64,000 bases of DNA from Chlorophyllum brunneum (GCA_963576785.1 OY756145.1:2480001-2544000), one strand, 5' to 3'. Positions 35,084 to 47,868 are shown, counted from the stretch's first letter. A program made the numbers and translations. Notes: a model not told the origin generated them from the letters alone.

Positions 35084-37275
35084 GGGTTGTGGATTTTGTT
35101 CATGCCCATGACCATGTTTATTTTCATATCATACTCGGACATCTCCCAGACGGACCCATCGTCCCGTGAAGTACCTGACTGATACAATGTTCTAGAACCC
35201 GGCCTATCTGATTTAACGAATGCTGCAACATTGGTTGACATTGACAGATGAGTTGTTGAATGGCCATGCCCGGTATCGAACATGATTGGATCGCATGCAC
35301 CTGTTTTTACGACGCTCATTGGCTTGCCACAGCATTGATCCCCACAGCATTAATCAACAGGGTTGGGAAATCATGACCGAATGCGGGGTCGAGATGTTCG
35401 GTTTACCTTGTCCGATTCGAGCCTCGAGGACGTTCTGGTAATCATCTAAGCCTAGCTAATCACCGAAATCTTAAGTCCGCGATCAACGACTATGGGACAT
35501 CCACCTCCAGACTGCAGCTTCACGGGAGATAATCATGTTTTACTCGCAGAACCCATCCAGTTTTCAAACGCGTGCGGGGTCTGAAGATGAGGACAATAGT
35601 GGGAACAAATCTACCTCCCTGGAAATCGTATCATATCTGGATCAAATTTGAGATAGAGCGGAAACATGAACATTGATTATGCAGTCAAATTCTCACCGCG
35701 GAGGCCGACAGTTCACGGGAATCCGAGTCAAATGTTATTGGTTGTTCTCGACATATCTGAATATGTTTTGATCACATCAATAATGGTTTGATACACTTGA
35801 ACGCGCCGGACAGAACGTCGTGTGTTCCGACTGGATGCCACCAACAGCACATTATCCTGTCAATCATGCTCAGGTTCCGGCCTTTTTAATGCCAGTTCTA
35901 TCCCTGTCGTCCTTGATCCCATTGGGTTGCATTTCTGGTGAGAAGATCGTTGTGACCATGCATTGTCCGTTTAGAAGTAAATGACTTTCTGCCTGGTGGT
36001 CAGGAGCCACTGAGATGACATGAACGTTGAATTCTTTGAGTAGGAGGTCTACCCATGTGGTTAATTTTTGTGGTATCAGATGTCAACCGGTCCATAGATA
36101 TCTCCAGAAAGAACGGGTATTTTCGTAGCCGCAGCAAATCCCTCGAGATGACAGTGGGCGGAACGTGCAGTCCAAACCTCCACCCTCAATGCCTGTGTAC
36201 TTACCATAATTTTTCGGAACGGAGGCCGATCGTAGCACGGCCTCTGGCTGGTAAATTAATCACCGCCTTTGTCCTGAAATTGCCAGCTTGGGCGTCTCAT
36301 TTACTGTGTCTATTCTTAGGCGCTATTTGTTCCGATTTTGAAATTCCCCCCGGGCAGACCTTCGACGGGTAATACCCCACTGAATTCATCTTCCATGGCG
36401 CCGGCTATGGACCACCACAATGATACATGTTATCTCTATATTTAAAATAGGATGAAGACGTGGATATGACCACTGAGCGTTGGCTGCCATGCACACACTG
36501 ATGGTTCAGCTTGTAATCTCCGCATTCACACTCATTTTTGCGATGCACACCACTGCATGTTACCCGTGCAGAATTGCATAAAAGACCCCCATGCCCTGAA
36601 ATATGCAGTTTCACGGCTGTCCAAGTGGAGTCGAAGAGAAGCCGATTTTACGAAAATTCCAGGAACAAGCCGTTTATTCTGCTTCGTGATCTACTGACTC
36701 TGTGATGGCTGAAACTTCCAGAGTAGAACAGCCCATATTCTATTTGATGATGGCTATACCTATGCATCTAGACCTCGACTGAGAATCGCTTACCAAGCTC
36801 CTTGAACAATATATGCCTCAGGTTTGAATCCTGTGATCTAGTCCAAGTAGTTCGTTTGCTTTCCGCCTTAGATGCTTTAGTAGCTGATAATCGACTGAGA
36901 ATGAAGACAAGATAGCTCATGTTCGAGATCAGCAACAGACCTTTCTAAAAGAGATATTGAAATTCGCACAATGTATTCTTAAACCCTGCAGAACAATACC
37001 TTCTTTCGGCTGAGCCTTACGCCAATAATTTTAAACATTCTTCACGGGTGGGACAAGAAAATGCTGCGTATTTTTGCTGTCAAGAGTCAGAAATGACAAT
37101 CAGATAGGGAGATTGAAAGGACGATGCGGTTGACACTCAGTTGACAATGGTTTTCCTTCGTCCGACATCTTCGAGTCTCAATTAGGCAATAGACCTTTGC
37201 CGCCTGATCCCCGGCATGGAGGCACTGAAAGGCTGCAGGACTCAGGAAAGCATGAGAAAATGCTCTTTCGTGTGG
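35084..37275. other. Long gene-free stretch upstream of the hydrophobins
   Basis: Nothing coding is recognised. Blocks near 36128 and 36609 recur upstream of the second hydrophobin (near 38759 and 39077), which shows that the hydrophobin duplication carried more than 1 kb of upstream DNA. Confidence 0.5.
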
Positions 37276-37282
37276 TATAAAA
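37276..37282 (+). promoter_or_regulatory. TATA box of hydrophobin 1
   Basis: TATAAAA lies 82 bp upstream of the start codon; the second hydrophobin has the same box at 85 bp. Confidence 0.65.
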
Positions 37283-37357
37283 ACGCGACAAATATCATCT
37301 CAAACCTCAGCCAAGGAGCTTTACAGACTTCCCAAGCAGCAATCAGCCTTAGTAACA

Positions 37358-37821
37358 ATGTTCGCTCGTGTTGCCACCATCTTCACCTTCTTGTTCTTCG
37401 TTCTCCCCATCCTCGCTATGGCCAGTGCTGTTCCTCGGGGTGGCAGCCCTCCCCCCCCTGTCGACCAGTGCAACACTGGTAGCATCCAGTGCTGTAAGTC
37501 AATGCTTGCCATAGCCATGAACGTGCTCTTAATTATCCCTCAGGTGACTCCGTGCAATCCGCCTCCAATCCTCTCGTCGGTATCCTTGCTGGTCTGCTTG
37601 GCATCGTCCTCGGTCCTCTTGATGCCCTTGTTGGTGTTACCTGCAGCCCCCTCACTATCATTGGCGGTGGTGGGAATTCATGGTTAGTGCTCCCAGAACC
37701 TCACGCAAAACAGGCCGCTGACGAACGTATTATTAGCTCTGCTCAACCCGTCTGCTGCACCGGCAACAGCTTCAATGGTATCCTTGTCCTCGGCTGTAGC
37801 CCGCTCAACATCAACCTTTAA
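37358..37821 (+). CDS. Class I hydrophobin, copy 1
   Basis: A secreted amphipathic protein that self-assembles at air-water interfaces and coats hyphae and fruit bodies. Three exons (37358-37493, 37544-37682 and 37737-37821) give 119 residues. The signal peptide is about 25 residues, ending near ASAVPRGG. All eight cysteines fit class I spacing: C-x6-CC-x32-C-x12-C-x5-CC-x12-C-x7. Both introns fall inside cysteine codons (the CC pair and the GNSC cysteine), conserved in copy 2. The mature part is rich in Gly, Leu, Val and Ile. Confidence 0.96.
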
Positions 37822-39558
37822 GTCCATAGTACTAGTGAAGGGTACAGGAGCGTTTAACTGTTCCCTCGACTCACGGAATAAACGATGGCGGGATTGTTCA
37901 AGTTGTTAAAGGAAAACGTAGAAAATGATAAATGAAATCGTGCTCTTGTTGTGTAGTTTGTTAAATCGAAATTTGAATTTAACGTCCGTTAGTTATGGGC
38001 TCATAAGTACAATCTCCTCCCCACAGTGGCGAGTGCCTTAGTAAATTAAAAGGGTCCCAACCTCGGGTATGTCGAATATACTGTGGGAATTAGGGCTGTA
38101 CACCCCCGAGCACCACAAAGAACTTACTACATAACGTCATATACCATAGACACAAAGCACAACAGACAAGGTGCCTCTCATCGCTATTGCCCTTTCTTGT
38201 CTGTCTGGGAAATTTAATTTATCTCGGGGCAGCAAATCCAGAAATACCTTGTGTTACATCTGCTCCTTATGACTGAGAAGTTCGAGTTCAGGGGGATCTT
38301 GAGTGCGGAGAGATGGTTAGTTCGAATCCAAGTGTCCCCGTGGCGGTTCCTGATGTATGACATGCCCGGTGCTCCGAGGGAAAATGGAGGCGAAAGCTGA
38401 GTCTCGATAACTGGCAGTTGGTTTATGCACAACCGCCAGACAGCTCGCATTCCGACTGGGTACCACTACTAACGTTCCCTATCCCCGTTGAGCATCCCCA
38501 GGGCCCTACCTCGTGTGTGGTAGATGACATTCCGTTATTCTTGATCATTCTCGTCCTCATTTCCCTGTCAGTCTGAGTCAAGCATGACGTCCCACTTGTA
38601 TCCCGAGGAGCTTGCTTCCTATTCAACTTCCTTACCCGTGGAATCTCACAGCTCTTGCTCCACGTGGTCAGATAATAGTGCGTTCCTAACGTCAGCGCTC
38701 GACGCTCGACTACCACCGAGAACATCCAGAATCAAGTCTGCGCCTTATTTCGTTCAGGCCGCAGCAAATCCCTTGAAGTAGCAACGGCCTATAGTCACGC
38801 CGGAGCTGCAATCTGAACCTCGAGATTTGTCCACCTACCCAGAGTCTGGCCAGCATAATGTACCAATTTACCGTCTTTATGGTCGCCAAGCTACGGTTTA
38901 TAACTTGAGGTCTGTGGGTGCTTTGTAGCAGTGACTATCGAGGTTTCTATTTTTAGACTCGGTGAACAAAATGCCCATGGGTGATCTCTTCTGCGGCCAT
39001 GCCCCTCTTCGAAGCACATTCGGCCGCATGTTTGGCCGCTAAATTGTATTTATGACCCCATTTTCTGGTGGGTGGAGTTTCACAACTGTCCAAGTGGAGC
39101 CGAAGAGAAGCCCATGTTCATATTACAGGCACAGTCCCTCAGGCCTCTTCCACGGGCTTCGTGATGACTGCAGGCGAAAAGCAGTTGACGTCTTGTTTAG
39201 CGGCTGCTTTGCGACAAGAGTGAGGTGACTTGCAGCGAGACCATCCTAGTTAGTGTCTCGGTCGTGTCTTAAAGATGTTTTGTTCCCGCCCAGCGCTAGC
39301 CTGAAGTCGAGCGCCAATACGAACAGAAAATGAAGTGCAATGTTTTCGGTCATTCAGGGTCCGTAATTAACAAGTTTAAATCGCACCGGCATTTGCCTCA
39401 CATCGATGGAATTTGGAGTCTGTGAAGGTATGGAGCCAACGTTTAGCTCACAAGATTCCTTCATCCATCTCATTTCTTCGAAGCTGTGTCCATGTCCATG
39501 TTCACATGCTGCTCAAAAAGTTGAGAGATTAATCCAAGCAAAATGAGTTGCCCAACGG
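37822..39558. other. Spacer between the hydrophobins
   Basis: No gene was recognised. The distal part carries the duplicated upstream blocks. Confidence 0.5.
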
Positions 39559-39565
39559 TATAAAA
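39559..39565 (+). promoter_or_regulatory. TATA box of hydrophobin 2
   Basis: TATAAAA lies 85 bp before the ATG, matching copy 1. Confidence 0.65.
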
Positions 39566-39643
39566 CCTCATCAAGTGCAATCTTAATTCCCCAGCTAAGG
39601 AGTTCTGTACACATTTCCAAAACACTAGTCATCCTCAGTAACA

Positions 39644-40098
39644 ATGTTCACTCGTGTTGCCGTCGTCTCCACTTCTTTGGTTTTCGCTCTCCCTATCCTC
39701 GTTGTCACTAGTGCTGTTCCTCGCGGTGGCGACCCACCCCCCAATGGGTGTAACACTGGTAGTCTTCAGTGTTGTAAGTCGACGTTCTGCTTGGTCATTG
39801 TAAATTGAAACTCATTGGTTATTCAGGTGACTCGGTGCAATCCTCGAACAGTACCGCCGTCAGCATCCTTGCTGGCATTCTCGGCATTGATCTCGGCTCT
39901 GTCACTGGTCTTGTTGGCCTTGACTGCAGCCCTATCTCTGTTATCGGCGTTGGTGGCAACTCTTGGTAAGTGATTCCAAAAACCAGGAGAAATAGTTATT
40001 GATCAACGTCTTTCACTAGTTCTGCTCAACCAGCCTGCTGCACGGGTAATGAATCCAATGGCCTCATCGTTCTTGGATGCAATCCTATCAACGTCTAG
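39644..40098 (+). CDS. Class I hydrophobin, copy 2
   Basis: Tandem paralogue of the 37358 gene with the same three-exon plan (39644-39773, 39827-39965 and 40020-40098), 115 residues. Cysteine spacing is identical, C-x6-CC-x32-C-x12-C-x5-CC-x12-C, with a 5-residue tail. The start MFTRVAVVSTSLVFALPILV is a signal peptide. It differs from copy 1 mainly in the loop between cysteines 3 and 4 (SILAGILGIDLGSVTGLVGL), where an aspartate replaces a hydrophobic residue, and it has a possible N-glycosylation site (NST). Both copies appear functional. Confidence 0.96.
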
Positions 40099-41519
40099 GT
40101 ATCAGCACCTCTGGGATGTATTACGGTATCTGCCTTCCTTTGGATTTGTCTCTTGCTTTGCATTCTCGTAACTGTGTTCCATGTAACAACTGTTTTTGGC
40201 CGCCGGAAGGTACCCCAGGTATATTCATCAAACATTTCATTAGCTGCTGCGTGCCAGTAGCGTTCTTGCTTTACGCCTGTATGAATTGATGGTCGTCCCC
40301 ACCCCTAAAGAACTAATGATCAACAAAAATAACTAGCTTCGACCCTCACTCGCACCTTTTATGAACTCCGCACTCCACAACAGGGCGAGGCTTCTCGAAT
40401 AGAGCGAAGGCTGGTTATCCCATTTCTTCAATCAAGAAAACCATGCCATAGTATCCATTTAGTCTCCCACCTAGTCCGAAGGTATGACATTCTTGTGGTG
40501 AATAGCGCATCGCTATTGTGAAACACATGTATATGGTTGGGTGGTCGCGGGAGGGGAGTGTCTCTAGCTGCGGTACGAATACGGTCATGGGCTTCCCCTC
40601 GCCCATTGGTGTAGTAATCATTAAGTCAATCAGAGCATTCTATGCTCCAGCGACCTTATCACAATATCGCTCTTTCTTTCACTTACACAGGGGCTCAATA
40701 GCTCGCTCATCTTCCATTCTTTACCCATCCTACCACTTACCCACTTTTAATGTAACTACCTTTCACCCTGACTGACTCACGTCCACGGTCCTCACCCGTG
40801 CCAGCTCGTGTGTGCCAACATCCTCCCAAGGTTTAGGACATCTGTGCGGAAGAGCTCTTGCGACCAGAAAGGCTTGCTGGAATCCCTAGTGGGTGTCCCT
40901 GCTCACATGCGCTATTCTTCTGGGACTTCAGTAATACGGCTTCAAATTCTCGCACAATCCCTCATATAGCTGCGAGAAAATCCCCGAGTGAAATCAGAGT
41001 GACTCATCCGCAAGCATTAGGTCATCGCCTTCGACGCCAATCTGAAATCATTAGGCAAACAAAAGCTGTAGACGCTGCGAAAAGCGGATCAATCCCGAAG
41101 ACGGCGGGATGAGCAAGTAAAAGTACGACATACCTTCAAGCCGTAGGATCAATAATACGTTGTCGGTAAACTAGGGCCTAACGTCGCGCGGGTGCAGTGG
41201 GATCATCCTTCCGCCTGAGCAGTTTCTGTCAAGTTCAGTTTGAGAAAGACTAGATTGTCCCCCTGTGCATCATGAAAACCCATCAAGTTTAGTGTCGTAA
41301 GATGGAATGCCATTGGATAATGAATACAGTTCGGAAATGAGAGCCTTGTAAGGAAAGCAAGGTACGAAGATATCAGTTTCGCTGCGGTTGGACACAAGAG
41401 TTACACACTTTGATATGAAAACAAGTTCGAGGATACAGAATAACGTCAGCGAAGAACAACAGAGCGAGTTAATAAATATCAATAATAAATATCAGTCCAA
41501 CCACGCCCCAACCAGAATG
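40099..41519. other. Intergenic, nothing recognised
   Basis: Only short unrelated frames lie between hydrophobin 2 and the convergent nuclease gene. Confidence 0.5.
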
Positions 41520-44394
41520 TTATCGAAAAGCATATTCGCTCGACTGCGAATCCGCGCATTTGAGAGGAGGGAGAGAGATCGGTTGTCCGTTCGCAACTGC
41601 AGCTCGTACTGCATCCGCCAGATCACGACTTCTATTCCAGTCCATTCCGCCATCATCATCCTCAAAAACATTATTTAATGCTATCGTGGGCTCATTCCTG
41701 GCCACACCTGGTCCTTGCTTGACTCCAAGCTCAGCTGCGGCTCTAGCATAAGATTCCTTAGCCTCGAGCTTAACATATCTTGCGAACAATCGCGCCCGCT
41801 TAGATGTGTACGAAGGCACAACAGCACTGGGGCGTGATCGAGCTAATCGTTCCCCGATTTTAATTCTTTGAAGACGATTGTGTGCCCGTCGAGATTGCTT
41901 CTGCGATAAAGACCGCGCGTGAGGTGACAGACGAGGAGAGGGCGTTGAACCCTGTAAAGGCAATCCAGTTTGGGGCGACCTAGGTCCTACTCCCTGACAA
42001 TCGGAGTTGGACCAGGGCTGAGAAGCAACCACGTGAACAAGAACGGATGTTCCCGATTGGCGGTATTGGATTGGGCTGTCACTCGGACCCGGCACAGACA
42101 TAGACAACGTCAGTGGGCTATCTGTCCTCGCCGATATACGGTTCTTTTGTTCTGCCAATGGGGACTTGAGGGCATATCTTTCTGGAACTTTCGATTTCGA
42201 CTTTGACATGGGTGGTGAAAAGATCGTGTGAAGTGGAGAAGACGAATGAAGAACGATGGGTGATCCAAGGTCCTTTCTTCCTTTCAGATCTTGCTCCTTG
42301 ACGAACCTATTAGACCGGCGCGTGGGTGTGGGAGTTGCCAACTGATGTACCCGATTGGTGGAAGGCTTGCTGATTTGATAGAAAGGGCTCGAAACAGGGG
42401 TGAGGAGATGTGAATTTGGGAGTTGTGCTTTCAAAGACGAGAGCGTTTTCGATGGTCCAGCTCGATTTGCCGCGGGCGTAGACTGGGAACCATGTGCTTC
42501 ACCCTCCTCAGACACAGGTGAAGGCACCCACCATGATGTTTCTTTCTCGTCAATCCCAGCCAGGCTCGCAAATAGTGTATGTGCTGTTCGGCCTGGTTCG
42601 TCATCGTCGTCATCGGTGTCCTCATCACTCCAAAGCAGCTCCTGTAGAGCTTTTCCTTTCCCTCGATGTACGACGGGGAGTGGTGAGAATCGAGTGGTAA
42701 CGGGCGGACCGAGCACTCTGTCAACTATCACCCTTTCGGGTGGCTTCAAATACTCTCGAGCAACCTCCAATTTTCGACGAATGCTACCACTATCAGCCCA
42801 ACGTAGTGCGATATCTGCCACGGTTCCACCCCCGACGAGATTTTTGATGGCGAGATCTTCATCGTCATCAAGAGGATTGGACCCGAAGGCGAGTAGTTTG
42901 TGAACGTGCTTGCTTCCAGAACTCGATGTGCAGCCCTCAAACATACGATCGATACATAACCAGTCCAGGCCTTGCATTCGCGGATCAAGGGTGTTGGGAA
43001 CGATGCGCTTGGGGCGGAAGAGGGAGACAAAGGCCCTAAGTTCTGGGAGGGTCGAGTGTCGCGAAAGAGGAACGAGCTATATAAACCAATCAGCATCGAT
43101 CCTACAGGAGCCTCACTAGCTCACTAAGTTGTTTATTATGGCCCCAGCCACTAACTGCCGTTTCATGTCCTGAAGATACAAGTCCCAGCTCATACATCCC
43201 ATCGTGACTGGATTGATGTAAACGACACGTTTGCCTAGCCGACTTGTCGAGTTGTTGTATGTCCCAGCTTCATTTTCTACCGAAACGTGATCACAACGAT
43301 GGAAACGTTCGCAGGCATGGAAGCGGGTGCATGTTGGGTCGCGAGTTATAATGAGGCGCATATAGGGGTCGGAGGCATTCTGATAAATATTGTGCTTGTA
43401 GCGGTCGACGTGGATCTATCAAAATTGTAAGTGAAGCCACAAAAAGGGTACGGGCGAGTTACCTTGGACTGAAATGCGGCTGCTACCGCCTTCAGGATAT
43501 CTTCATATCCCCATGTCCATGAATTGATGTAGAAATACACGTTCGGGGGGAAAAGCTTCATAAGTTCTATTAAACCATCAGTTGCTACACGCTGTCACGA
43601 AGATGAGATCGAAGCAGAGGAATAGCAACTACCACAAGCTCACTTTTGTTGGAATGTCGAGAGGTGAGAATACACATGCAGTATCGAGATAAATGCAGTC
43701 GAGGGATCGATGCAGGAGTCCATTTGCGGAGGAATTCAGGTATGGTTGGAGGAATGGATTGCGGCTAAGGGACTCAAGGAACCAAGGTTCTGCGCGAAAG
43801 TCGCCAGTATGCAGGATTGTGCCCTTCGGTCCTTCGATAAGATACCTGAGGGCATTGGGGTCGGGGTGAATCAACTATATGCGCATAAGACTAGTCACTG
43901 ACATGACGGCACCGGGACAGTGATTAGCATCTAGTGCAGTTATAACGACTTGTTCGTCATTCGAAAGCTCAAAAGTAGTCGGCGTATGCAGGTGAAGCGG
44001 TTTCTGAAGACGATGAGTTAGGACCTGGTATAGTTCCAAGTATTTATTACTTCACCAAAAGATCCCTCGAGCCCTGGTAGTACGCCAGTGTTGGGTGATT
44101 GACGGGACTGACTTTCAGATGCGCATAAGTTCTGACCCTCTGAGCTCGCAAATCGAGCTCTCTTAGTTCTCGTTCAGCATAGACTTCATGGCGCAGTAAC
44201 ATTTCTTTCGCATCTTGAGAACAGACGACAACATAGCCAAAACTCTTCGCAGAAAGGCCGTTGATATGATCAGAGTGGGTGTGTGTGAGTAAATGCAGTG
44301 CTGGTGCTAAGTCTTGGCCCATAGGTGTTGCAAAGTCATCGACCTTGATTCTGTAAGGAAGAACAAACGAGTTGTAGGGCGTTCCTGTAGGCAT
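41520..44394 (-). CDS. Artemis/Pso2 (SNM1)-type DNA-repair nuclease
   Basis: A metallo-beta-lactamase/beta-CASP nuclease for hairpin opening, end processing or cross-link repair. From the start: MPTGTPYNSFVLPYRIKVDD, the metal motif LLTHTHSDHINGLS, DANHCPGAVM, FLIEGPKGTILHTGDFRAEP, LDCIYLDTACVFS, VYFYINSWTWGYEDILKAVA, then the DRMBL region with VPLSRHSTLPELRAFVSLF and RPKRIVPNTLDP. The remaining 450 or so residues (41520-42900) are a long disordered Ser/Pro-rich tail with basic patches, ending SQSSEYAFR. Six or so exons. The order and the short SRHST box fit Artemis (SNM1C) slightly better than Pso2 (SNM1A), but I cannot decide. It is divergent from the MYND gene, 236 bp apart. Confidence 0.85.
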
Positions 44395-44630
44395 GTGGGA
44401 CTGTCGTGGTACGGGTCAAACGCGGTGCTATTGACTCATGACGATGGTGAGAGGTCAAGGTGTTGCTGTCACGCCATCAGCCGTGTCACCGTCCGATTGT
44501 CATCACGTGCCATGTGACTTTCGCGCCCTCCAGCGAATTCCCGATGGCTTCCCAATTGGGACGCAGAATTCCGGCTAATTAACTTTGCTCATGCCGTTTC
44601 CACGGCTCACAGCTGATCACCTCCACCATC

Positions 44631-45987
44631 ATGTCTGCTACCGACGACGAGGGTCTTTCCAGAGACGATGTCATCCACATCCTCAATGGAATGAACATAG
44701 ATCTATCACCCAACACAAAGCTTAGCGCTACTAAACTCGGTGAACGACTAAACGAAGCACTCGACGCTGCGCAACGATTCTCCACTATCTTTCCAGATCC
44801 TGCAGGGCTGATAAAGCTCTCCAGCTATTCTATGTGGAAGAAGAAAGTACCCGTCGTCGATGCTTTTACTCGTCGTACGTGGGGAGCGATATTTCAGGAC
44901 AATCGAGGATTTGAAGACCACCGCCAGATCGCTTTCGCGAGGATCAACCAACTCGTTCCGGACATTGCGAAAGAGATGGATAAGAAGAAGATAGGGTATG
45001 TAGTTCTCAAGGACTTGGTTACGTTGAGGGCATTGATTATCAGGGTGACCTTTTTTTTTCATTCTATGTTACCCTCGAGCTGAATGCCGCAGAGCAGTTC
45101 TTCTCTACATACGAGATCAACGAGAAGACCCCGCTAGTTCTCGTTAACTATGCCTCTCTCGAGGAAGACGATGAAGAAGCTCTGGACGAAACAATAACAG
45201 ACCATACACCTGAGGGAGAGCGTGGCAGGGCATATCAAATGACCGATGTTGAGCAGGACTTGCTCATCGAATTACTCTCGCTCAACCGAAGGCATCTCTC
45301 TCCAGAGTACAAGATAACGGAAGCGGCTTTCGACGATCGCTGTGAAGTTGGATTCATCCTTCCGTTTGGGGGTCTCAACATGAAGGATATTATCCGTTTG
45401 AGCAAACCCAAAGGGTGTCTACTATGCGGTGAAGAAACCCATAGCACGTGTTCTGCTTGTCTAACGGCTCAGTATTGCGGCAAAGGTAAAGTTCGTCGTT
45501 AATTTCCGTACTCGTCATTGACTTTTTCCGAGATTGTCAGAAAGAGGATTGGAGAAACCACAAATCCTTGTGCAAGGCAATTTCTTCGGGTAAATGGTAC
45601 GACATCGAGCTCGAACCCAACCCATTCTCAGCCATGATGTCCAAAATGTACAAGACAAGCATAAATCGCTACGACGACACCGACGACGACAACTCCGCCG
45701 ACAATCCCGAAGAGATTGACGAACCTCCACCCAATTACTACGATAACGAGTATTACCTTGTTAAACTTCAGGTTCCTCTCGGAGCTGATGCTAATCAAAT
45801 GCTCGTCTACGATCGCTACAAGACCTTCGAGCTTCATCTCACAGAGACCAAAAATCCTGATGCTTTTACCGCTGCGATGCTTGCAGTAGCTCTCGAGCCG
45901 AAGATGTATAGATATATACATCGTGAAGGGGAGTGGAACTGGAAGATCTGCTTCGACCGCCTCCCTGATCGTGTACAGACCTGGTAG
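44631..45987 (+). CDS. MYND zinc-finger protein
   Basis: Three exons (44631-45044, 45098-45485 and 45533-45987). The first 250 residues are helical and unrecognised (DDVIHILNGMNIDLSPNTKL; a middle NYASLEEDDEEALDE). The MYND finger is complete: CLLCGEETHSTCSACLTAQY, CGKDCQKEDWRNHKSLC, with all seven Cys and one His in the usual C-x2-C, C-x2-C, C-x3-C, H-x3-C order. The C-terminal 150 residues contain an acidic DDTDDDN stretch and PPPNYYDNEYYLVKLQVPLG. MYND fingers bind proline-rich peptides; in fungi many such proteins are of unknown function. The protein has no SET domain, so it is not an SMYD methyltransferase. Confidence 0.88.
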
Positions 45988-47265
45988 CCCCAGCGTTTGA
46001 TTTCCCTGTGTTATTTGTATTATCATATACCTGTAAACTACCTTTGATTTGCTTCATCTAACCCTGATTCGGTGACGAGCCTTTACCTTCCCTGAGCAAC
46101 TCCAAGAAAATTAGCTCACATGGTGTCTGTCCGCCCTGTGGGGTCACAGTCGAACACCAATGCCTAGAGAGACAATCTTAGCTCATCTCCCATGCGAGCA
46201 CTCGACGACAATTTCTGACGGTGTGTCGGACAAATTGTCCCAAGTCAAGGAACGAATCCGAGCCTGAGCGCTTGAACTTCTCTTGGCTCCGACGCAATCC
46301 GTAGTCATCGGAGAGTGACCGTATGAGCTAGATACGTACACCGAAGCTTCAGATCATCCAGAACCTAAACCTAAATCCCAAATTCCCCTTCTACGCCTCT
46401 GTTAAGCGGCACATGATCCATGCATGATTTTTTCTTGTTTGCTTGATGGTTGAGGTAGTGCTTAGTGGCTTGGAGTGGTCTGATATCCCAACAGTACAGT
46501 CCACTAATAAAAAGAACAGGCATACACATAGCAACTCTGGGTCCAAGTGTTGTGTAAGCCACTCAATGATGTCAACACAAGTTTGCCACTTTAACATATT
46601 AGACTTTAAGTCTTGTTCTCTCCATTCTTTCACTGAACATGTTCCATGTACCTCCAAATATACTTACCCTGTGTGATCATGGATGGTTTCCTGTGTCTAC
46701 TTGGTGATTAAGATAAACTACTAGATATAACTTATGGAAAATTATTCCATAGCACATGTCTCAATCTCACAAACCTTCTTAGTGCTTGATTGAACGCAAA
46801 TCCAAGCTGTTCACCACATAATTTATGCCAGGGTCTACTCTAATAGTGAAACTACACTACTAGCGAGCATTCAGGGATGTGGGATATGGGTTGTTGCCAT
46901 GGGTAAAACTGAACGTGGCCTCCGCACTGGAGTCAACTGCGGGACAACCTCGCTACCTATTTCCGGCACGGGGGATAGTGTTGGAGCTCGCGTTGAAGGG
47001 ACCCTGGGTGTCAGCATTTCCCAGGGTGATATGTGTTGCTTGGTTATGGACTGTTCAGGTCGTTCTAGGAATATGGGCGGTGCCGGCCTATTTAACCAAA
47101 ATGATCAACAGTATAACCAACGAGCGGAAGAGAAACTTACAATGGTGAATCTCTAGTTGTGAAAGTTCTAGAACGTTTAACTCGTCCAGAGCGAGTGCTA
47201 CGCTTCGAATACATCCTTGTCAGACTCTTCAAGGTACCAGACCTCCCGAGCTATAGTACACAGCA
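45988..47265. other. Intergenic, with an AT-rich patch
   Basis: Around 46390-46860 the sequence is clearly more AT-rich than its surroundings. It holds a minus-strand frame (46657-46391) without an ATG at its start that reads VKEWREQDLKSNMLKWQTCV. No family was recognised; a mobile-element relic is possible. Confidence 0.4.
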
Positions 47266-47868
47266 TTAAACCCACTTCTTACAGAAAATCACCCAAAAAC
47301 GCACCACAGGTGTAGGAGGATAAAACCAACTATCCTCCAACTTGTCTCGTTCCACATCATTCGTTTTTTTCTGTCCCCTCATACAACAGACAACGAACAA
47401 CGCAATGGTCACAGTTTCCACTCCAATAACTAAAACACTCGCAACAAGACCTGTATTATCAAAATGCGATGGAGGTCCCGAAACAAGTGTGCTATCAGAG
47501 CCCTTGGCGACGATATCGGTGGTGATTCCAAAGATGATAATCCATATAGAGAGGGTGATAAGACCAAGAGTGATTATCAGCACTGGGTAGGGTACGAACG
47601 TGTGATCCTTTGGATCAAGTGAAATAGATGGAGGGATAGGACCGTGATTGTTTGATAAGCCGTCTCTGTGTTCGATTTTCTTATTGTTGTGCATCCTGTA
47701 CCAAGCTAGAAGTACGACGAGCAGATGATAAGCTGCCGTCAAACACCCTCCGATAAGGTCCGGCCATATGAGATCCAGATTAAGGAATGTGAGTGCAATG
47801 ATGACGAGACAGAGTGCTATAGATATAGCTGTAGTGACGATTATAGAGAACGGGAGTATAAGAGGCAT
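47266..47868 (-). CDS. Four-TM membrane protein, family shared with 52744
   Basis: The frame begins at ATG 47868 and gives about 200 residues with four hydrophobic segments (PFSIIVTTAISIALCLVIIA; GGCLTAAYHLLVVLLAWY; VLIITLGLITLSIWIIIFGI; VASVLVIGVETVTIALFVVC). A polar loop of about 45 residues separates TM2 and TM3. Organisation and the C-terminal PPTPVV match the gene at 52744 (ASPV then a short last exon), so the end here may be a read-through into an intron; a donor GTGCGT follows PPTPV. The function of this agaric family is unknown to me. An upstream in-frame extension to 47979 has no ATG at its start and is not used. Confidence 0.6.
   Translation of the reverse strand: MPLILPFSIIVTTAISIALCLVIIALTFLNLDLIWPDLIGGCLTAAYHLLVVLLAWYRMHNNKKIEHRDGLSNNHGPIPPSISLDPKDHTFVPYPVLIITLGLITLSIWIIIFGITTDIVAKGSDSTLVSGPPSHFDNTGLVASVLVIGVETVTIALFVVCCMRGQKKTNDVERDKLEDSWFYPPTPVVRFWVIFCKKWV

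Larger units (their letters stand above)
36128..39110. repeat. Duplicated upstream blocks of the hydrophobin pair
   Basis: GCCGCAGCAAATCCCTCGAG at about 36128 recurs as GCCGCAGCAAATCCCTTGAA at about 38759. TTTCACGGCTGTCCAAGTGG and its continuation (36609-36645) recur with few changes at 39077-39112. Spacing to the hydrophobin start differs between copies (1230 against 885 and 749 against 567), so indels accumulated after duplication. Confidence 0.7.

Noticed and set aside
46899..47156. 85-residue frame MGKTERGLRTGVNC...
   Set aside because: No recognisable domain, overlapping frames of similar length, and no splice sites linking it to other exons.
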